Shown here: positions 7,675 to 18,574 of the stretch, in pieces | Layout: each line of letters begins with the position of its first letter | Numbering within the stretch: position 1 is the first letter of the stretch | Assembly: GCA_030447545.1 (NCBI GenBank) | Contig: JAUJOV010000016.1 | Location: forward strand, 1 to 49,837 | From: Sphingomicrobium sp. | GTDB taxonomy: Bacteria; Pseudomonadota; Alphaproteobacteria; Sphingomonadales; Sphingomonadaceae | Length of the DNA: 49,837 nucleotides | Direction: 5' to 3' | Made by a program: the position numbers and the translations under genes | Notes under the pieces: model-generated | Database searches by the model: none | What the model was told of the DNA's origin: nothing | What the model saw: only the letters and a program-made list of their open reading frames with translations

Positions 7675-10117
7675 CCGTTCCAGTCGTTGTAGGCGCTCAG
7701 CAATTGGGGCACTCGCGCCCGCGGAACGGCGGGGCTCACGTGGAAGCCCTGGATTCGGTGCAGCCGTGGGCTGCAAGGGTCTCCATCTGCTCGCGCGTTT
7801 CGACGCCCTGGGCGGTGGTCGTCATGCCGAGCTTCTGCGCAAGGTCGATCGTGGCGTGGACGATTGCCAGGCAATCGGGAGACTCGACCAGGTCGGCGAC
7901 GAAGCTGCGGTCGATCTTGATCTTGCTGAACGGGAAGCTGCGCAGATAGCTGAGGCTTGAATAGCCGGTTCCGAAATCGTCCATCGAGATGCTCACGCCC
8001 ATTTGGGTCAGGCGGCGAAGCACTCTGCGGACCCACTCCTCGTCGTTCAGAAGCACGCTTTCGGTGACCTCGAGCTCGAGACGGGCCGGGCTCAGTCCCG
8101 CCGCGGCGAGTGCGCTTGCGGTCATTGCGATCAGGTCGCCGCGCTTGAACTGGGCGGGCGACAGGTTGACTGCGACGCGCACGCCCGGCTGCCAGCTTGC
8201 GGCATCGCGGCACGCCTGCCGAAGCACCCACTCGCCCATCGGGATGATGAGGCCGGTCTCCTCGGCGAGCGGAATGAAGTCGGCCGGCTGCACCATGCCG
8301 GCAGTCGGATGGTTCCACCGCACCAGGGCTTCGAAGCACCCGATCGAGCCTTTTTCCACGTCGAGGCGCGGCTGGTAATAGACCTCCAGCTGCTGATCCT
8401 GGATCGCCTCGATCAGGTCCATCTCGAGCTTGCGCCGGCCCCGCAGGCGCGCGTCCATGCCCGGCTCGAAGAAGCGAAATGTGCCGCGGCTGTCGGATTT
8501 CGCCCGGTATAGCGCGAGGTCGCTGAGCTTCAGCAATTCGTCACCGTCCGTTGCATGCTCGGGCGCGCGCGCGATGCCGACGCTGGCGCCCATCGCAATC
8601 GTGTGCCCATCGAAGCGGAACGGCTGGGCGAGCTTCTCGACGATCCTGCGTGCAAGCGCCGAGGCGTCGCTTTGCCGCGAGACGCCCAGCTGCAGGACGG
8701 CAAATTCATCGCCGCCCAGCCGTGTTACGAAGTCGGTGGCGCACGTGGCGCTGCGAATTCGCGCGGCAACCTGCTTGAGGATCTCGTCGCCGATGGGGTG
8801 GCCGAGCGTGTCGTTGACTTCCTTGAATCGGTCGAGGTCGATCGTGTGGACGGCAAAGCCGTCGTGGACCGCCGAAGAGGCTGCGGCAGCCGCGAGCCTC
8901 TCGGCGAATGCAACCCGGTTGGGGAGACCGGTCAGCGCATCATGAGCCGCGAGGAAGGCAATTTGGCGCGTGGCTTCGCGTATCTCGGTCACGTCCTCGT
9001 GAGTCGCAACCCATCCTCCTTGCGGAAGTGGCCTTCGCTGGATGTTGATGATCCGCCCGCTGAGCAGCTGGATCTCGGTCGTCGAGCGTTCGAAGTTCGG
9101 GTCGCTGGCCGCGCGCTCGAGAGCGTCGCGGGGAGAGTCGCCGGTGGAGACAAGATGGTCCAGCAGCGCCTTCATTGACGTTCCCGGGACGAGCAGATCG
9201 TCGGGAAGGCTGTAGATTTCCGCATAGCGGCGATTGTGGGTCACCAGCCGGCCCTGGGCATCGAACATCGAAAGGCCCTGCACCATGTTGTTGAGCGCGG
9301 CATTGCTGATGTCCGCCTGCCGCTGCACTTCGGCGGAGAGCCGCTCGCGCTCGACGGCGCTGCGAAGCACTTCTTCGGCAAGTTCGGCCTTGAGCTGCGC
9401 CCTGGCGATTCCCCGGTCTGCGAGGATCAGCCCGAAGCTGATCCCGACAACCAGCAGTGCTGCGCTTTTGACGGCAAGGGCCAGGGTGGAATTGTTGACC
9501 AGTTCGGCCGGAACCGCGACCTGCTGGTCTGGATGAATGACCGCGGCGGCCATCGCCGTGAAGTGCAGGGTGCATATGGCCAGCGTCAGAACTACCCCCG
9601 CCGCCCACGACCGGCTCTGGCGGGTACGACAGTGGACGATGAGCGCGCCCGACGCGAGCATCAGGCCGAGCGCCACGGAGGCGAGCACGAACGGCTTGTC
9701 CCAATGGATGTGACCGGCCAGCGAAACCGCGGCCATGCCCGTATAGTGCATGGTCGCCACTCCCACACCGATGATCGCGCCCGCGGCGGCAGGAGCAGCG
9801 GCATGCCGGCTCAGGGCGACGGTCCAGCCGACGCCGGAGATGAGCACCGCGGCGACGACCGAAAGCACCGTCGTCCACACCTCGTAGCCGATGTCCACGC
9901 CCGGGCGGAACGCGAGCATGGCTATGAAATGAGTCGCCCAGATGCCGATCCCTGAAACAAGCGACGCAAGGCCGATCCACACCAACCACCTCGGCCGCTG
10001 GCGCGCCTGCTGAAAGGCGCCGAGGGCCGTCCAGCTCGCGAGCAGGCAGATCAGGCCCGCGACGACGACGAGGCGAAGATCATGGCCATGCGCAATGGAC
10101 GAATATACCCGCAGCAC
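7653..10117 (-). CDS. MHYT-PAS-GGDEF-EAL cyclic-di-GMP signalling protein, 1-nt frameshift near C-terminus
   Basis: About 821 residues after correcting one base, from a GTG at 10117. The N-terminal membrane domain of about seven helices has three MHYT-type motifs (THFIAM, MHYTGM, LHFTAM). A coiled segment and a PAS domain (NMVQGLSMFDAQGRLV) follow, then a GGDEF domain with an intact RLGGDEF site and an EAL domain with FEALVRW and DDFGTGYSSL. Both cyclase and phosphodiesterase signatures look competent. MHYT domains are proposed to sense diatomic gases through bound metal. Near 7752 the frame stops early (ending ESRAST); adding one A to an A-pair gives CTEIQGFHVSPAVP and a natural end at 7653. 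It lies 56 nt downstream of the 5-FCL gene in the same direction. Confidence 0.9.
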
Positions 10118-10173
10118 TGGAAATTCCCCGGCAGATGCTGCGCCCGGTTAACGGTGGGAGCGCTAACGCCAGA

Positions 10174-10830
10174 TTATGGTTGCGTCCGATCCGGACCTTC
10201 ATCGCGCGACCTAGCCTGGCGGTCGAACCATTCGAGCCCGTCGGGGCTGGCAAAGGCGTCGAGCGGAATGTCCCACTCGTCGCGCGGGATCACGCAGTCG
10301 AGCCGCTGCATCGGCCAGCCGACTCCGATCAGCTTGGCGCCGGCCTTGCGCATCCGGCCGAGCACGCGGTCGTAATGGCCCTTGCCGCGGCCGAGGCGCG
10401 TGCCCGTGCCGTCGACTGCGATCAGCGGGACCAGGATCAGGTCGGGCTCGACCGGCGGAGCGCTGGCCTTGGGCTGGAGGATCCCGAAGGGGCCGCTGAC
10501 CGAGGGATCGCCGGCAAGGAAGCGGAACGGCTTGGCCGGGTTCGAAAAGGCCGGGAAGGAGACGATCGCTCCGACCGAGCGCGCTTCCTCCATGGCGATC
10601 AGCGGGCTGATCTCGCTTCCCATGGGCGAATAGCCGCCGACGACGCGCGCATGGGCGCACAGCGAGGTCAGATGCTCGGCAAGCTTCTGCTCGAGCCTGG
10701 TGCGCCCTGTGTCGTCGAGCGTTCGGGCGAACGCCTTGCGCGCCTCGAGCGCGGCGCTTCGAAGCACTTCCTTGGGCGAGGGAAGCTCCGGTTCGGGACC
10801 GGGCGGGATGGGGGGTGACGGGACCACCAT
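10174..10830 (-). CDS. 5-formyltetrahydrofolate cyclo-ligase
   Basis: Converts 5-formyl-THF to 5,10-methenyl-THF with ATP, part of one-carbon metabolism in the cytosol. The domain is recognised by RSAALEARKAF near the N-terminus, GGYSPMGSEI and the nucleotide-binding GRGKGHYDR. From the ATG at 10830 it is 218 residues. The frame is open to a GTG at 10860, but those ten codons fall on the probable 3' strand of the 6S RNA, so the inner ATG is preferred. Neighbours fit a widespread bacterial arrangement of zapA, 6S RNA and this ligase. Confidence 0.85.
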   Translation of the reverse strand: MVVPSPPIPPGPEPELPSPKEVLRSAALEARKAFARTLDDTGRTRLEQKLAEHLTSLCAHARVVGGYSPMGSEISPLIAMEEARSVGAIVSFPAFSNPAKPFRFLAGDPSVSGPFGILQPKASAPPVEPDLILVPLIAVDGTGTRLGRGKGHYDRVLGRMRKAGAKLIGVGWPMQRLDCVIPRDEWDIPLDAFASPDGLEWFDRQARSRDEGPDRTQP

Positions 10831-10837
10831 GGCCGTT

Positions 10838-10945
10838 TGCCGGAAATCCTCTGACGCCACAAACGTCAGGTGGGCGCCGTATGCATCGGACCAGGGCCCG
10901 AACAGGGACAGCTCCCAAGGATCTGTAATCGCCTCAGGGATATCT
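10838..10945 (-). ncRNA. ssrS: Probable 6S RNA
   Basis: The stretch between zapA and the 5-FCL gene on the minus strand has no ORF, but it has the position and features of 6S RNA, which binds sigma-70 RNA polymerase. The 5' side ATCCCTGA (around 10942-10935) pairs with TCAG-A-GGAT (around 10854-10846), giving an 8-bp closing stem with one bulge, like the ends of E. coli 6S RNA. On the 3' side CTGACG...CGTCAG can form the extra hairpin seen in the open 6S form. The middle can fold into a long arm (CCTTGGGAGC ... GGCGCCCACC). It is shorter (about 105-110 nt) than typical 6S RNAs, so ends are uncertain. A TTAGAT sequence just upstream could be the -10 box. Confidence 0.55.
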
Positions 10946-10980
10946 AAGGCTCGTACCGGGCAGTACCCGTCAGCCTCTAT

Positions 10981-11316
10981 CTAGGTGCGCGCGGCGTCGG
11001 CCTCAAGGCCCTGCGCAAGCGATTCGAGCCGCTCGGCGAGCCGTTCGGCGCGTGTCGCAAGCGCTGGATCGAGCGTGGGTCGAGGGGGCGCCGCCGCCTC
11101 CGGAGCAGGGCCGTCGTCGTCGTCGATCATCTCATCGGCAAGCAGGAGGCCGGCGAACAGCAGCTGGCGCGCCTCCGACAATGTGCCGAGGCCGGCGAGC
11201 GCCTCGCGGCTCTTGGCATCGACCAGCGCCGCGGCCTTGCGCAGCGCATCCTCCTCGCCCTCGCGGCAGGCGACGCGATAGGAGCGGCCGGCGATGAACA
11301 GGTCCACTTCCGCCAT
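10981..11316 (-). CDS. zapA: Cell division protein ZapA
   Basis: 111 residues from an ATG at 11316 ([20 protein letters not shown]). It has the short N-terminal beta region ([14 protein letters not shown]) followed by a long helix ([21 protein letters not shown], then LLLADEM) and an acidic, then coiled C-terminal part. Known role: cross-linking FtsZ filaments at the division site. The frame is open upstream to 11493, but that stretch is another gene read in a different frame. The start overlaps the stop of the preceding small gene by one base, so the two are translationally coupled. Confidence 0.85.
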   Translation of the reverse strand: MAEVDLFIAGRSYRVACREGEEDALRKAAALVDAKSREALAGLGTLSEARQLLFAGLLLADEMIDDDDGPAPEAAAPPRPTLDPALATRAERLAERLESLAQGLEADAART

Positions 11317-11486
11317 CAGCTTGCCTCGCGGATCAGCTGGTCGAGCTCGGCGACCGCCTCGCGCACCCGGGCGCGCAGCTGCTCGTCGCGACTGTCCGCT
11401 CGCCGCGCCTCGTCGAGCGAGCGCTCGATGCGCCCGAGCGCACGCTCGGCGCGCTCCAGTGCGGATGCCAGGCGCTCCTCGTCCAT
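11316..11486 (-). CDS. Small coiled-coil protein upstream of zapA
   Basis: A 56-residue frame starting ATG at 11486 ([17 protein letters not shown]) and ending in a TGA that shares one base with the zapA ATG. It is almost entirely helical with Leu/Ala heptads and many Glu/Arg ([19 protein letters not shown], ending LDQLIREAS), so a dimerising coiled coil is likely. I do not recognise a named family. The coupling to zapA suggests a role with ZapA or FtsZ, but that is inference. Confidence 0.7.
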   Translation of the reverse strand: MDEERLASALERAERALGRIERSLDEARRADSRDEQLRARVREAVAELDQLIREAS

Positions 11487-11587
11487 CGCTCATCCGCTAC
11501 GCAAGACGGGGGTTTCCGGCAAGACGGTTCACGAGCGGCCGCACGGTTGACGGCTCACTGCTCACCGGCCAAGGGCCGTCGCGTCCC

Positions 11588-13636
<2,049 letters not shown>

Positions 13637-13640
<4 letters not shown>

Positions 13641-14595
13641 CGAGAGTTGCAATCAACGGCTTCGGCCGCATCGGCCGGCTGGTCGCGCGAGCGATCCTCG
13701 AGCGGCCCGACTGCGGGCTCGAGCTGGTGTCGGTCAACGACCTCGCCGACGCCAAGGCGAACGCCTGGCTGTTCAAGCGCGATAGCGTCCACGGCCGCTT
13801 CCCGGGCGAGGTCAGCGCCGAGGAGAATGCCATCATCGTCGATGGCAAGCGCATCCTTGTCACCGCCGAGAAGGACCCGGCAAAGCTTCCCCACGGCGAC
13901 AATGGCGTCGAGCTCGCGCTCGAGTGCACCGGCTTCTTCACCAGCCGCGAGGGCGGCGAGAAGCATCTCCAGGCGGGCGCGAAGCGAGTGCTGATTTCGG
14001 CTCCCGCAAAGGGCGTCGACCTGACGGTCGTCTACGGCGTCAACGACGACAAGCTCACCGCCGATCACCGGATCGTGTCGAACGCATCGTGCACGACGAA
14101 CTGCCTCGCGCCCGTCGCCAAGGTGATGAACGACTCGATCGGCATCGAGCGGGGGCTGATGACGACCATCCACGCCTACACCAACGACCAGAAGATCCTC
14201 GACCAGATCCACTCCGACCTGCGGCGCGCGCGTGCGGCCGGAATGTCGATGATCCCGACCACCACGGGCGCTGCGCGCGCGGTCGGCGAGGTGCTGCCCG
14301 AATTGAAGGGCAAGCTCGACGGATCCGCGGTTCGCGTGCCGGTGCCCAACGTCAGCATGGTCGACCTGACCTTCACGCCAGGCCGCGAGACCAGCGTCGA
14401 GGAGGTCAACGGCGCGCTTCGGGCGGCGAGCGAGAGCGGCCGGCTGCAGGGCATTCAAGCTCGACCGTCGACAGCCTCGAGACCGCAGTGCTCGAAGGCC
14501 GGCTGCTGGTGCGCGTCGTCAGCTGGTACGACAATGAATGGGGGTTCTCGAACCGAATGGTCGACACCGCCGGCGCAATGGCGCGGCTCGGCTGA
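13637..14595 (+). CDS. gap: Glyceraldehyde-3-phosphate dehydrogenase, with a small internal deletion
   Basis: Glycolytic NAD-dependent enzyme. The start [15 protein letters not shown] carries the Rossmann GxGxxG, and the catalytic site [12 protein letters not shown] is intact, as are [10 protein letters not shown] and the C-terminal [13 protein letters not shown]. Near 14455 the sequence jumps from GRLQGI to SSTVDSLET. The usual intervening segment (about 16 residues, with the conserved FNHD-type stretch) is missing and the frame changes. Adding about 49 nt would give 335 residues, the expected length, so a 49-nt deletion is inferred. The start overlaps the tkt stop (ATGA). pgk follows after 154 nt holding short GC-rich palindromes but no gene. 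Confidence 0.92.
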
Positions 14596-14749
14596 GATCA
14601 TTGGGCTGTCCTACAGGCGCTCTTGCGCTTAAGGGCGGCCGTGATGAGCGCGATGCTTTGTTGCTGCAAACCGGCTTCCCCGCCCGCCCTCGCGGGCGTG
14701 CGCACGCGCGCACGCGTAGGGCTGCTGCGTTCGCTGCGTTTCGCGCGCA

Positions 14750-15975
14750 ATGAGCCGGTTCCGCACCCTCGACGACCTGCCCGAGGATCTGACGGGCAAG
14801 CGCGTGCTCGTGCGCGTGGACCTGAACGTGCCGATGCAGGACGGCGCGGTCAGCGACGACACTCGGCTGCGCGCCGCGGTGCCGACTCTCGCCGAGCTGT
14901 CCGACCGCGGCGCATCGTGCTCCTTTTGTCGCATTTCGGCCGGCCCAAGGGCAGAAGCCCGGACATGTCGACGGCGCTGCTGGTCCGCCCGCTGTCGGAG
15001 CTGCTCGGCCGGCCGGTGCGCTTCATCGAGGATTGCCTCGGCCCGGAGGCGGAGCGGGCGATCACGACGATGATGCCGGGCTCGATCGGCATCTGCGAGA
15101 ACACGCGTTTCCACGCCGGCGAGGAAAAGAACGATCCCGAGCTCGCGCGCGGCATGGCGGCGCTCGGCGACTATTACGTCAACGATGCCTTCTCCGCCGC
15201 GCATCGCGCGCATGCGTCCACCGAGGGTGTCGCGCATCTGCTTCCGAGCTTCGCCGGCCGCGCCATGGAGGCGGAGCTGACGGCGCTGGAACGCGCGCTC
15301 GGCGCTCCCGAGCGTCCGGTGGCGGCTGTGGTTGGCGGAGCGAAGGTGTCGACCAAGGTGGCGGTGCTGTCCAACCTGGTCGGCAAGGTCGATCACCTGA
15401 TCATCGGCGGCGGGATGGCCAACACCTTCCTCGCCGCGCGCGGGGTGGACGTCGGCAAGTCGCTCGCCGAGCATGAGCTGACGAGCGAGGCGAATGAGAT
15501 CTTCGAGCGCGCCGAGGAAGCGGGCTGCACGATCCATCTGCCCTACGACGTCGTGGTCGCCAGGGAATTCGCGCCCAATCCGCCCAGCATGCACCGTCAA
15601 CGTGCACGAAGTCGCGCCGGACGAGATGATCCTCGACGTCGGCCCCGCAGCGGTCGAGGCGCTGGCCGACGTGCTCAAGACCTGCCGCACGTTGGTCTGG
15701 AACGGCCCGCTCGGCGCTTTCGAGACGCCGCCGTTCGACGCCGCAACGATCGCACGACCGCGAGGACCGCTGCGGCGCTGACCAGGGAAGGTTCGCTTGT
15801 GTCGGTCGCCGGCGGCGGCGACACGGTCGCGGCGCTCAACCAGGCGGGCGTGGCCGCGGACTTCAGCTTCGTCTCGACTGCGGGCGGAGCGTTTCTCGAA
15901 TGGATGGAAGGGCGTACGCTCCCCGGCGTTGCAGCCCTTCAGGAACAACAGAGGGTGACCAATGAACCAGTCTGA
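14750..15975 (+). CDS. pgk: Phosphoglycerate kinase, three frameshifts
   Basis: ATP-producing step of glycolysis. Starts at ATG 14750 ([28 protein letters not shown]; the open frame from 14623 is spurious). Recognisable parts are spread over several frames: [82 protein letters not shown] and the nucleotide-binding end [14 protein letters not shown]...[13 protein letters not shown]. Frame changes lie near 14912, 15592 and 15755. Order and total length fit a normal enzyme of about 400 residues, so the breaks are probably sequence errors. The 3' end overlaps the fba start by 14 nt. Confidence 0.9.
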
Positions 15976-16860
15976 GATGATCGCCAAGATGGAACGCGGC
16001 AACGGCTTCATCGCGCGCGCTCGACCAGTCGGGCGGATCCACGCCCAAGGCGTTGAACGGCTACGGCATCGAGGAAGGCGCCTGGAGCAGCGAGGAGGAG
16101 ATGTTCGGCCTCATCCACGACATGCGCGAGCGCATCATCACCGCGCCGTCGTTCGGCAGCGGCAAGGTGATCGGCGCGATCCTGTTCGAACGGACCATGG
16201 ACGGGCAGGTCGCCGGCAAGCCGACCCGCAGGCGCTGATCGACCAGGGCGTGGTTCCGTTCATCAAGATCGACCAGGGCCTCGAGGCCGAGGCCAACGGC
16301 GTCCAGCTGATGAAGCCGATGCCCGAAACTCGACGCGCTGCTGAGCGCGCGCAAGTGGCCTCGGCGTGTTCGGCACCAAGGAGCGCTCGGTCATCAATTT
16401 TGCCAACGAGGAGGGCATCGCGGCGATCGTCGCGCAGCAGTTCGACGTCGCCCGCCAGGTGCTCGGCGCTGGGCTGGTGCCGATCATCGAGCCCGAGGTG
16501 AACATCAAGAGCCCGGAGCGCGGCGCGGCGGACCGCATCCTGCTGCGGGAAATTCTGAGGCAGCTGGACCGGCATGAAGGCGAGCGGGTGATGCTGAAGC
16601 TGTCGATCCCGGCCGAACCGAACCTGTTCCAGCCGCTGGTCGAGCATCCCAAGGTGCTTCGCGTCGTGGCGCTGTCCGGCGGCTTCAGCCGCGAGGACGC
16701 GTGCCGCGAGCTGGCGAAGAACCCCGGAATGATCGCGAGCTTCTCCCGCGCGCTCCTCGCCGACCTGCGCCACAGCCAGAGCGACCAGGAATTCGACCGC
16801 ACGCTGGGCCAAGCGATCGACGAGATCTACGAAGCCTCGACCGAGAAGGTCGCCGCGTAG
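15962..16860 (+). CDS. Class I fructose-bisphosphate aldolase, several frameshifts
   Basis: ATG at 15962, [18 protein letters not shown]. Read across frames it gives [71 protein letters not shown], then [11 protein letters not shown] and an intact C-terminal half with [15 protein letters not shown] and [12 protein letters not shown]. This is the prokaryotic class I (Schiff-base) aldolase type of about 298 residues. KLSIP probably holds the catalytic lysine region. Frame changes lie near 16020, 16222, 16328 and 16368. Role: cleavage or formation of fructose-1,6-bisphosphate, following pgk in the same cluster. Confidence 0.88.
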
Positions 16861-16862
16861 CG

Positions 16863-17531
16863 GTGGACGAGGAGTTCGATCCAGCCGAGTTTCCGCCGCC
16901 CGAGCGGACCGAGCCCTGCAAGCTATACCTGATCTCGCCGCAGCAGGTCGGCGGGGGCTTCGCGGAGCGGCTGAAAGCCGCCACGTCGAATGAGGTGGTC
17001 GCGGCCTTCCAGCTCAGGGTGAAGGACGTTGCCGAGGATGAGCTCGCCCGGCTCGCCGAGCCGCTGCAGCGGATCTGCGCCGACGCGGGGGCCGCCTTCA
17101 TCGTCAACGACAGCATGGCGCTTGCGAAAAGGCTCAGCGCCGACGGCGTGCACCTCGGCCAGCAGGACGGCGACGTGGGTGAGGCGCGGGCGCTGCTCGG
17201 CCCTGGAGCCCAGATCGGGATGACCTGCCACGACAGCCGGCACTTGGCGATCGAGGCGGGCGAGGCGGGCGCCGACTATGTCGCGTTCGGCGCGTTCCAT
17301 TCGACGACGACCAAGCCCAGCCATTATCGTCCGCACCCGTCGATCCTCAGCTGGTGGGCGAACCTGTTCGAGCTTCCGTGCGTCGCGATCGGCGGGATTA
17401 CGCCCGACAATGCCCGGCCGCTGGTCGAGGCGGGCGCAGATTTCATCGCCGTGTGCCAGGCCGTCTGGGCGGCAGACGACGCCGCGACAGTCGTCGATCA
17501 GTTCGGGAAATTGTTCAGCGCGTGCCGCTAG
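16863..17531 (+). CDS. thiE: Thiamine-phosphate synthase
   Basis: Couples the HMP-pyrophosphate and thiazole-phosphate halves of thiamine. GTG start at 16863, two bases after the fba stop. 222 residues, intact. TIM-barrel signatures: LYLISPQ, FQLRVKD, FIVNDSMALAKRLSADGVHLGQQD, IGMTCHDSRH, ADYVAFGAFHSTTTK, CVAIGGITPDNA. The family more often shows GS[IV]F at the FGAF position. It is probably co-transcribed with the glycolytic genes; a thiamine-linked transketolase heads the same cluster. No TPP riboswitch fits in the 2-nt gap. Confidence 0.88.
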   Translation: MDEEFDPAEFPPPERTEPCKLYLISPQQVGGGFAERLKAATSNEVVAAFQLRVKDVAEDELARLAEPLQRICADAGAAFIVNDSMALAKRLSADGVHLGQQDGDVGEARALLGPGAQIGMTCHDSRHLAIEAGEAGADYVAFGAFHSTTTKPSHYRPHPSILSWWANLFELPCVAIGGITPDNARPLVEAGADFIAVCQAVWAADDAATVVDQFGKLFSACR

Positions 17532-17553
17532 TTAGCGGCCGCTCCAGGTTCGA

Positions 17554-17582
17554 AAAAAGCTGCGGATTTACGCGGCTCTTTT
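17554..17582 (+). terminator. Intrinsic terminator after thiE
   Basis: A stem AGCTGCG / CGCGGCT (one G-U pair) with a 6-nt loop GATTTA is flanked by an A-run before and CTTTT after. It lies about 25 nt past the thiE stop and ends the tkt-to-thiE transcription unit. Confidence 0.7.
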
Positions 17583-17688
17583 ACTGTGGCACAATTGCAT
17601 CAGCTGGCGAATAAAGAATTCGCCGGTGAAACTTTGCACCACAACGGACATTCCCGTGCCGACCCTTTCAACGAAGACGAGGTATATT

Positions 17689-18513
17689 ATGCGCAGATAT
17701 CTTCTTGCGGCTGCGGCACTGGCCGCGATCGCCACTCCAGCGGCCGCTCGCGACGGCTCGCCCTACGTCGGTATCGAGGCCGGCTTGCTGTTCCCCAAGG
17801 ACGGCGACATCGAAGTCGAGCAGCCCGGTGAGGACTTCGACACCAACCGGTCCATCGACTTCAACCGCGGCCGCGATATCGACATCATCGGCGGCTACGA
17901 CTTCGGCGCGTTTCGCATCGAAGGCGAGCTCGCCTTCAAGCGTACGCGCGCTGACGAGGTTGAGTTCGAGGACGCGGAAGAGGGCACCATTCGCGAGCTC
18001 GGCAATCCCCGGGTCCGCGTCCGCTCGATCATGGCCAATGCCCTGCTCGACTTCGGCGATCCCGAAGGCATCGGCTTCTACGCAGGCGCCGGTATCGGCC
18101 GCGCCCGCGGAAAAGCCGAAGGAGACCGGGACAGCGCCTTTGCGTTCCAGGGCATCGCCGGCGTTCGCGCGGCCGTGTCGCCGAACATTGACCTTGGCCT
18201 CAAGTACCGCTTCTTCCGTACCGGCCAGCTGCGCTTCAACCAGGATTTCGATTTCGGTGACGGTCAGACGTTCCCGGTCGGAATCGACACTCGCTTCCGG
18301 TCGCACAGCCTGCTCGCCAGCCTGATCTTCAACTTCGGTGCGGCGGAAGTTCTGGCGCCGCCTCCGCCGCCTCCGCCGCCTCCGCCGCCGGCTGTAATCG
18401 AAGCGCCTCCGGCGACTCAGACCTGCCCCGACGGCACGGTGGTTCTGGCAACCGAGGTGTGCCCCCCGCCGCCTCCGCCGCCGCCCCCGCCGGCGCAGGG
18501 TGAGCGCGGCTAA
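17689..18513 (+). CDS. Outer-membrane beta-barrel protein with proline-rich tail
   Basis: 274 residues. ATG at 17689 with GAGG upstream gives a signal peptide (MRRYLLAAAALAAIATPAAA); the open frame from 17626 is not needed. The mature part alternates as an 8-strand porin-like barrel (GSPYVGIEAGLLFP, IIGGYDFGAFRIEGELAFK, GFYAGAGIGRARGK, DLGLKYRFFR, HSLLASLIFNFG). It then has two poly-proline runs separated by a CPDGTVVLATEVC loop whose two cysteines may form a disulphide, and ends GERG. Similar barrels in the OmpA group carry a peptidoglycan-binding domain after such a linker; here it is absent. Probable role: an abundant structural outer-membrane protein. Bracketed by good terminators. Confidence 0.8.
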   Translation: MRRYLLAAAALAAIATPAAARDGSPYVGIEAGLLFPKDGDIEVEQPGEDFDTNRSIDFNRGRDIDIIGGYDFGAFRIEGELAFKRTRADEVEFEDAEEGTIRELGNPRVRVRSIMANALLDFGDPEGIGFYAGAGIGRARGKAEGDRDSAFAFQGIAGVRAAVSPNIDLGLKYRFFRTGQLRFNQDFDFGDGQTFPVGIDTRFRSHSLLASLIFNFGAAEVLAPPPPPPPPPPPAVIEAPPATQTCPDGTVVLATEVCPPPPPPPPPPAQGERG

Positions 18514-18537
18514 GCAGCCGGCTCAAGGCCAACATGG

Positions 18538-18574
18538 ATCCCGGGCGAGGCGCTGCTTCGCCCGGGATTTTTTT
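18538..18574 (+). terminator. Strong intrinsic terminator
   Basis: A perfect 11-bp stem ATCCCGGGCGA / TCGCCCGGGAT with a 9-nt loop is followed directly by seven T. It lies 24 nt after the outer-membrane protein stop. The stop codon of the convergent DUF72 gene sits in the T-tract. Confidence 0.92.

Noticed and set aside
14596-14749. RNA gene or tRNA between gap and pgk
   Set aside because: Only short GC-rich palindromes are present; no cloverleaf or known RNA fold could be built.
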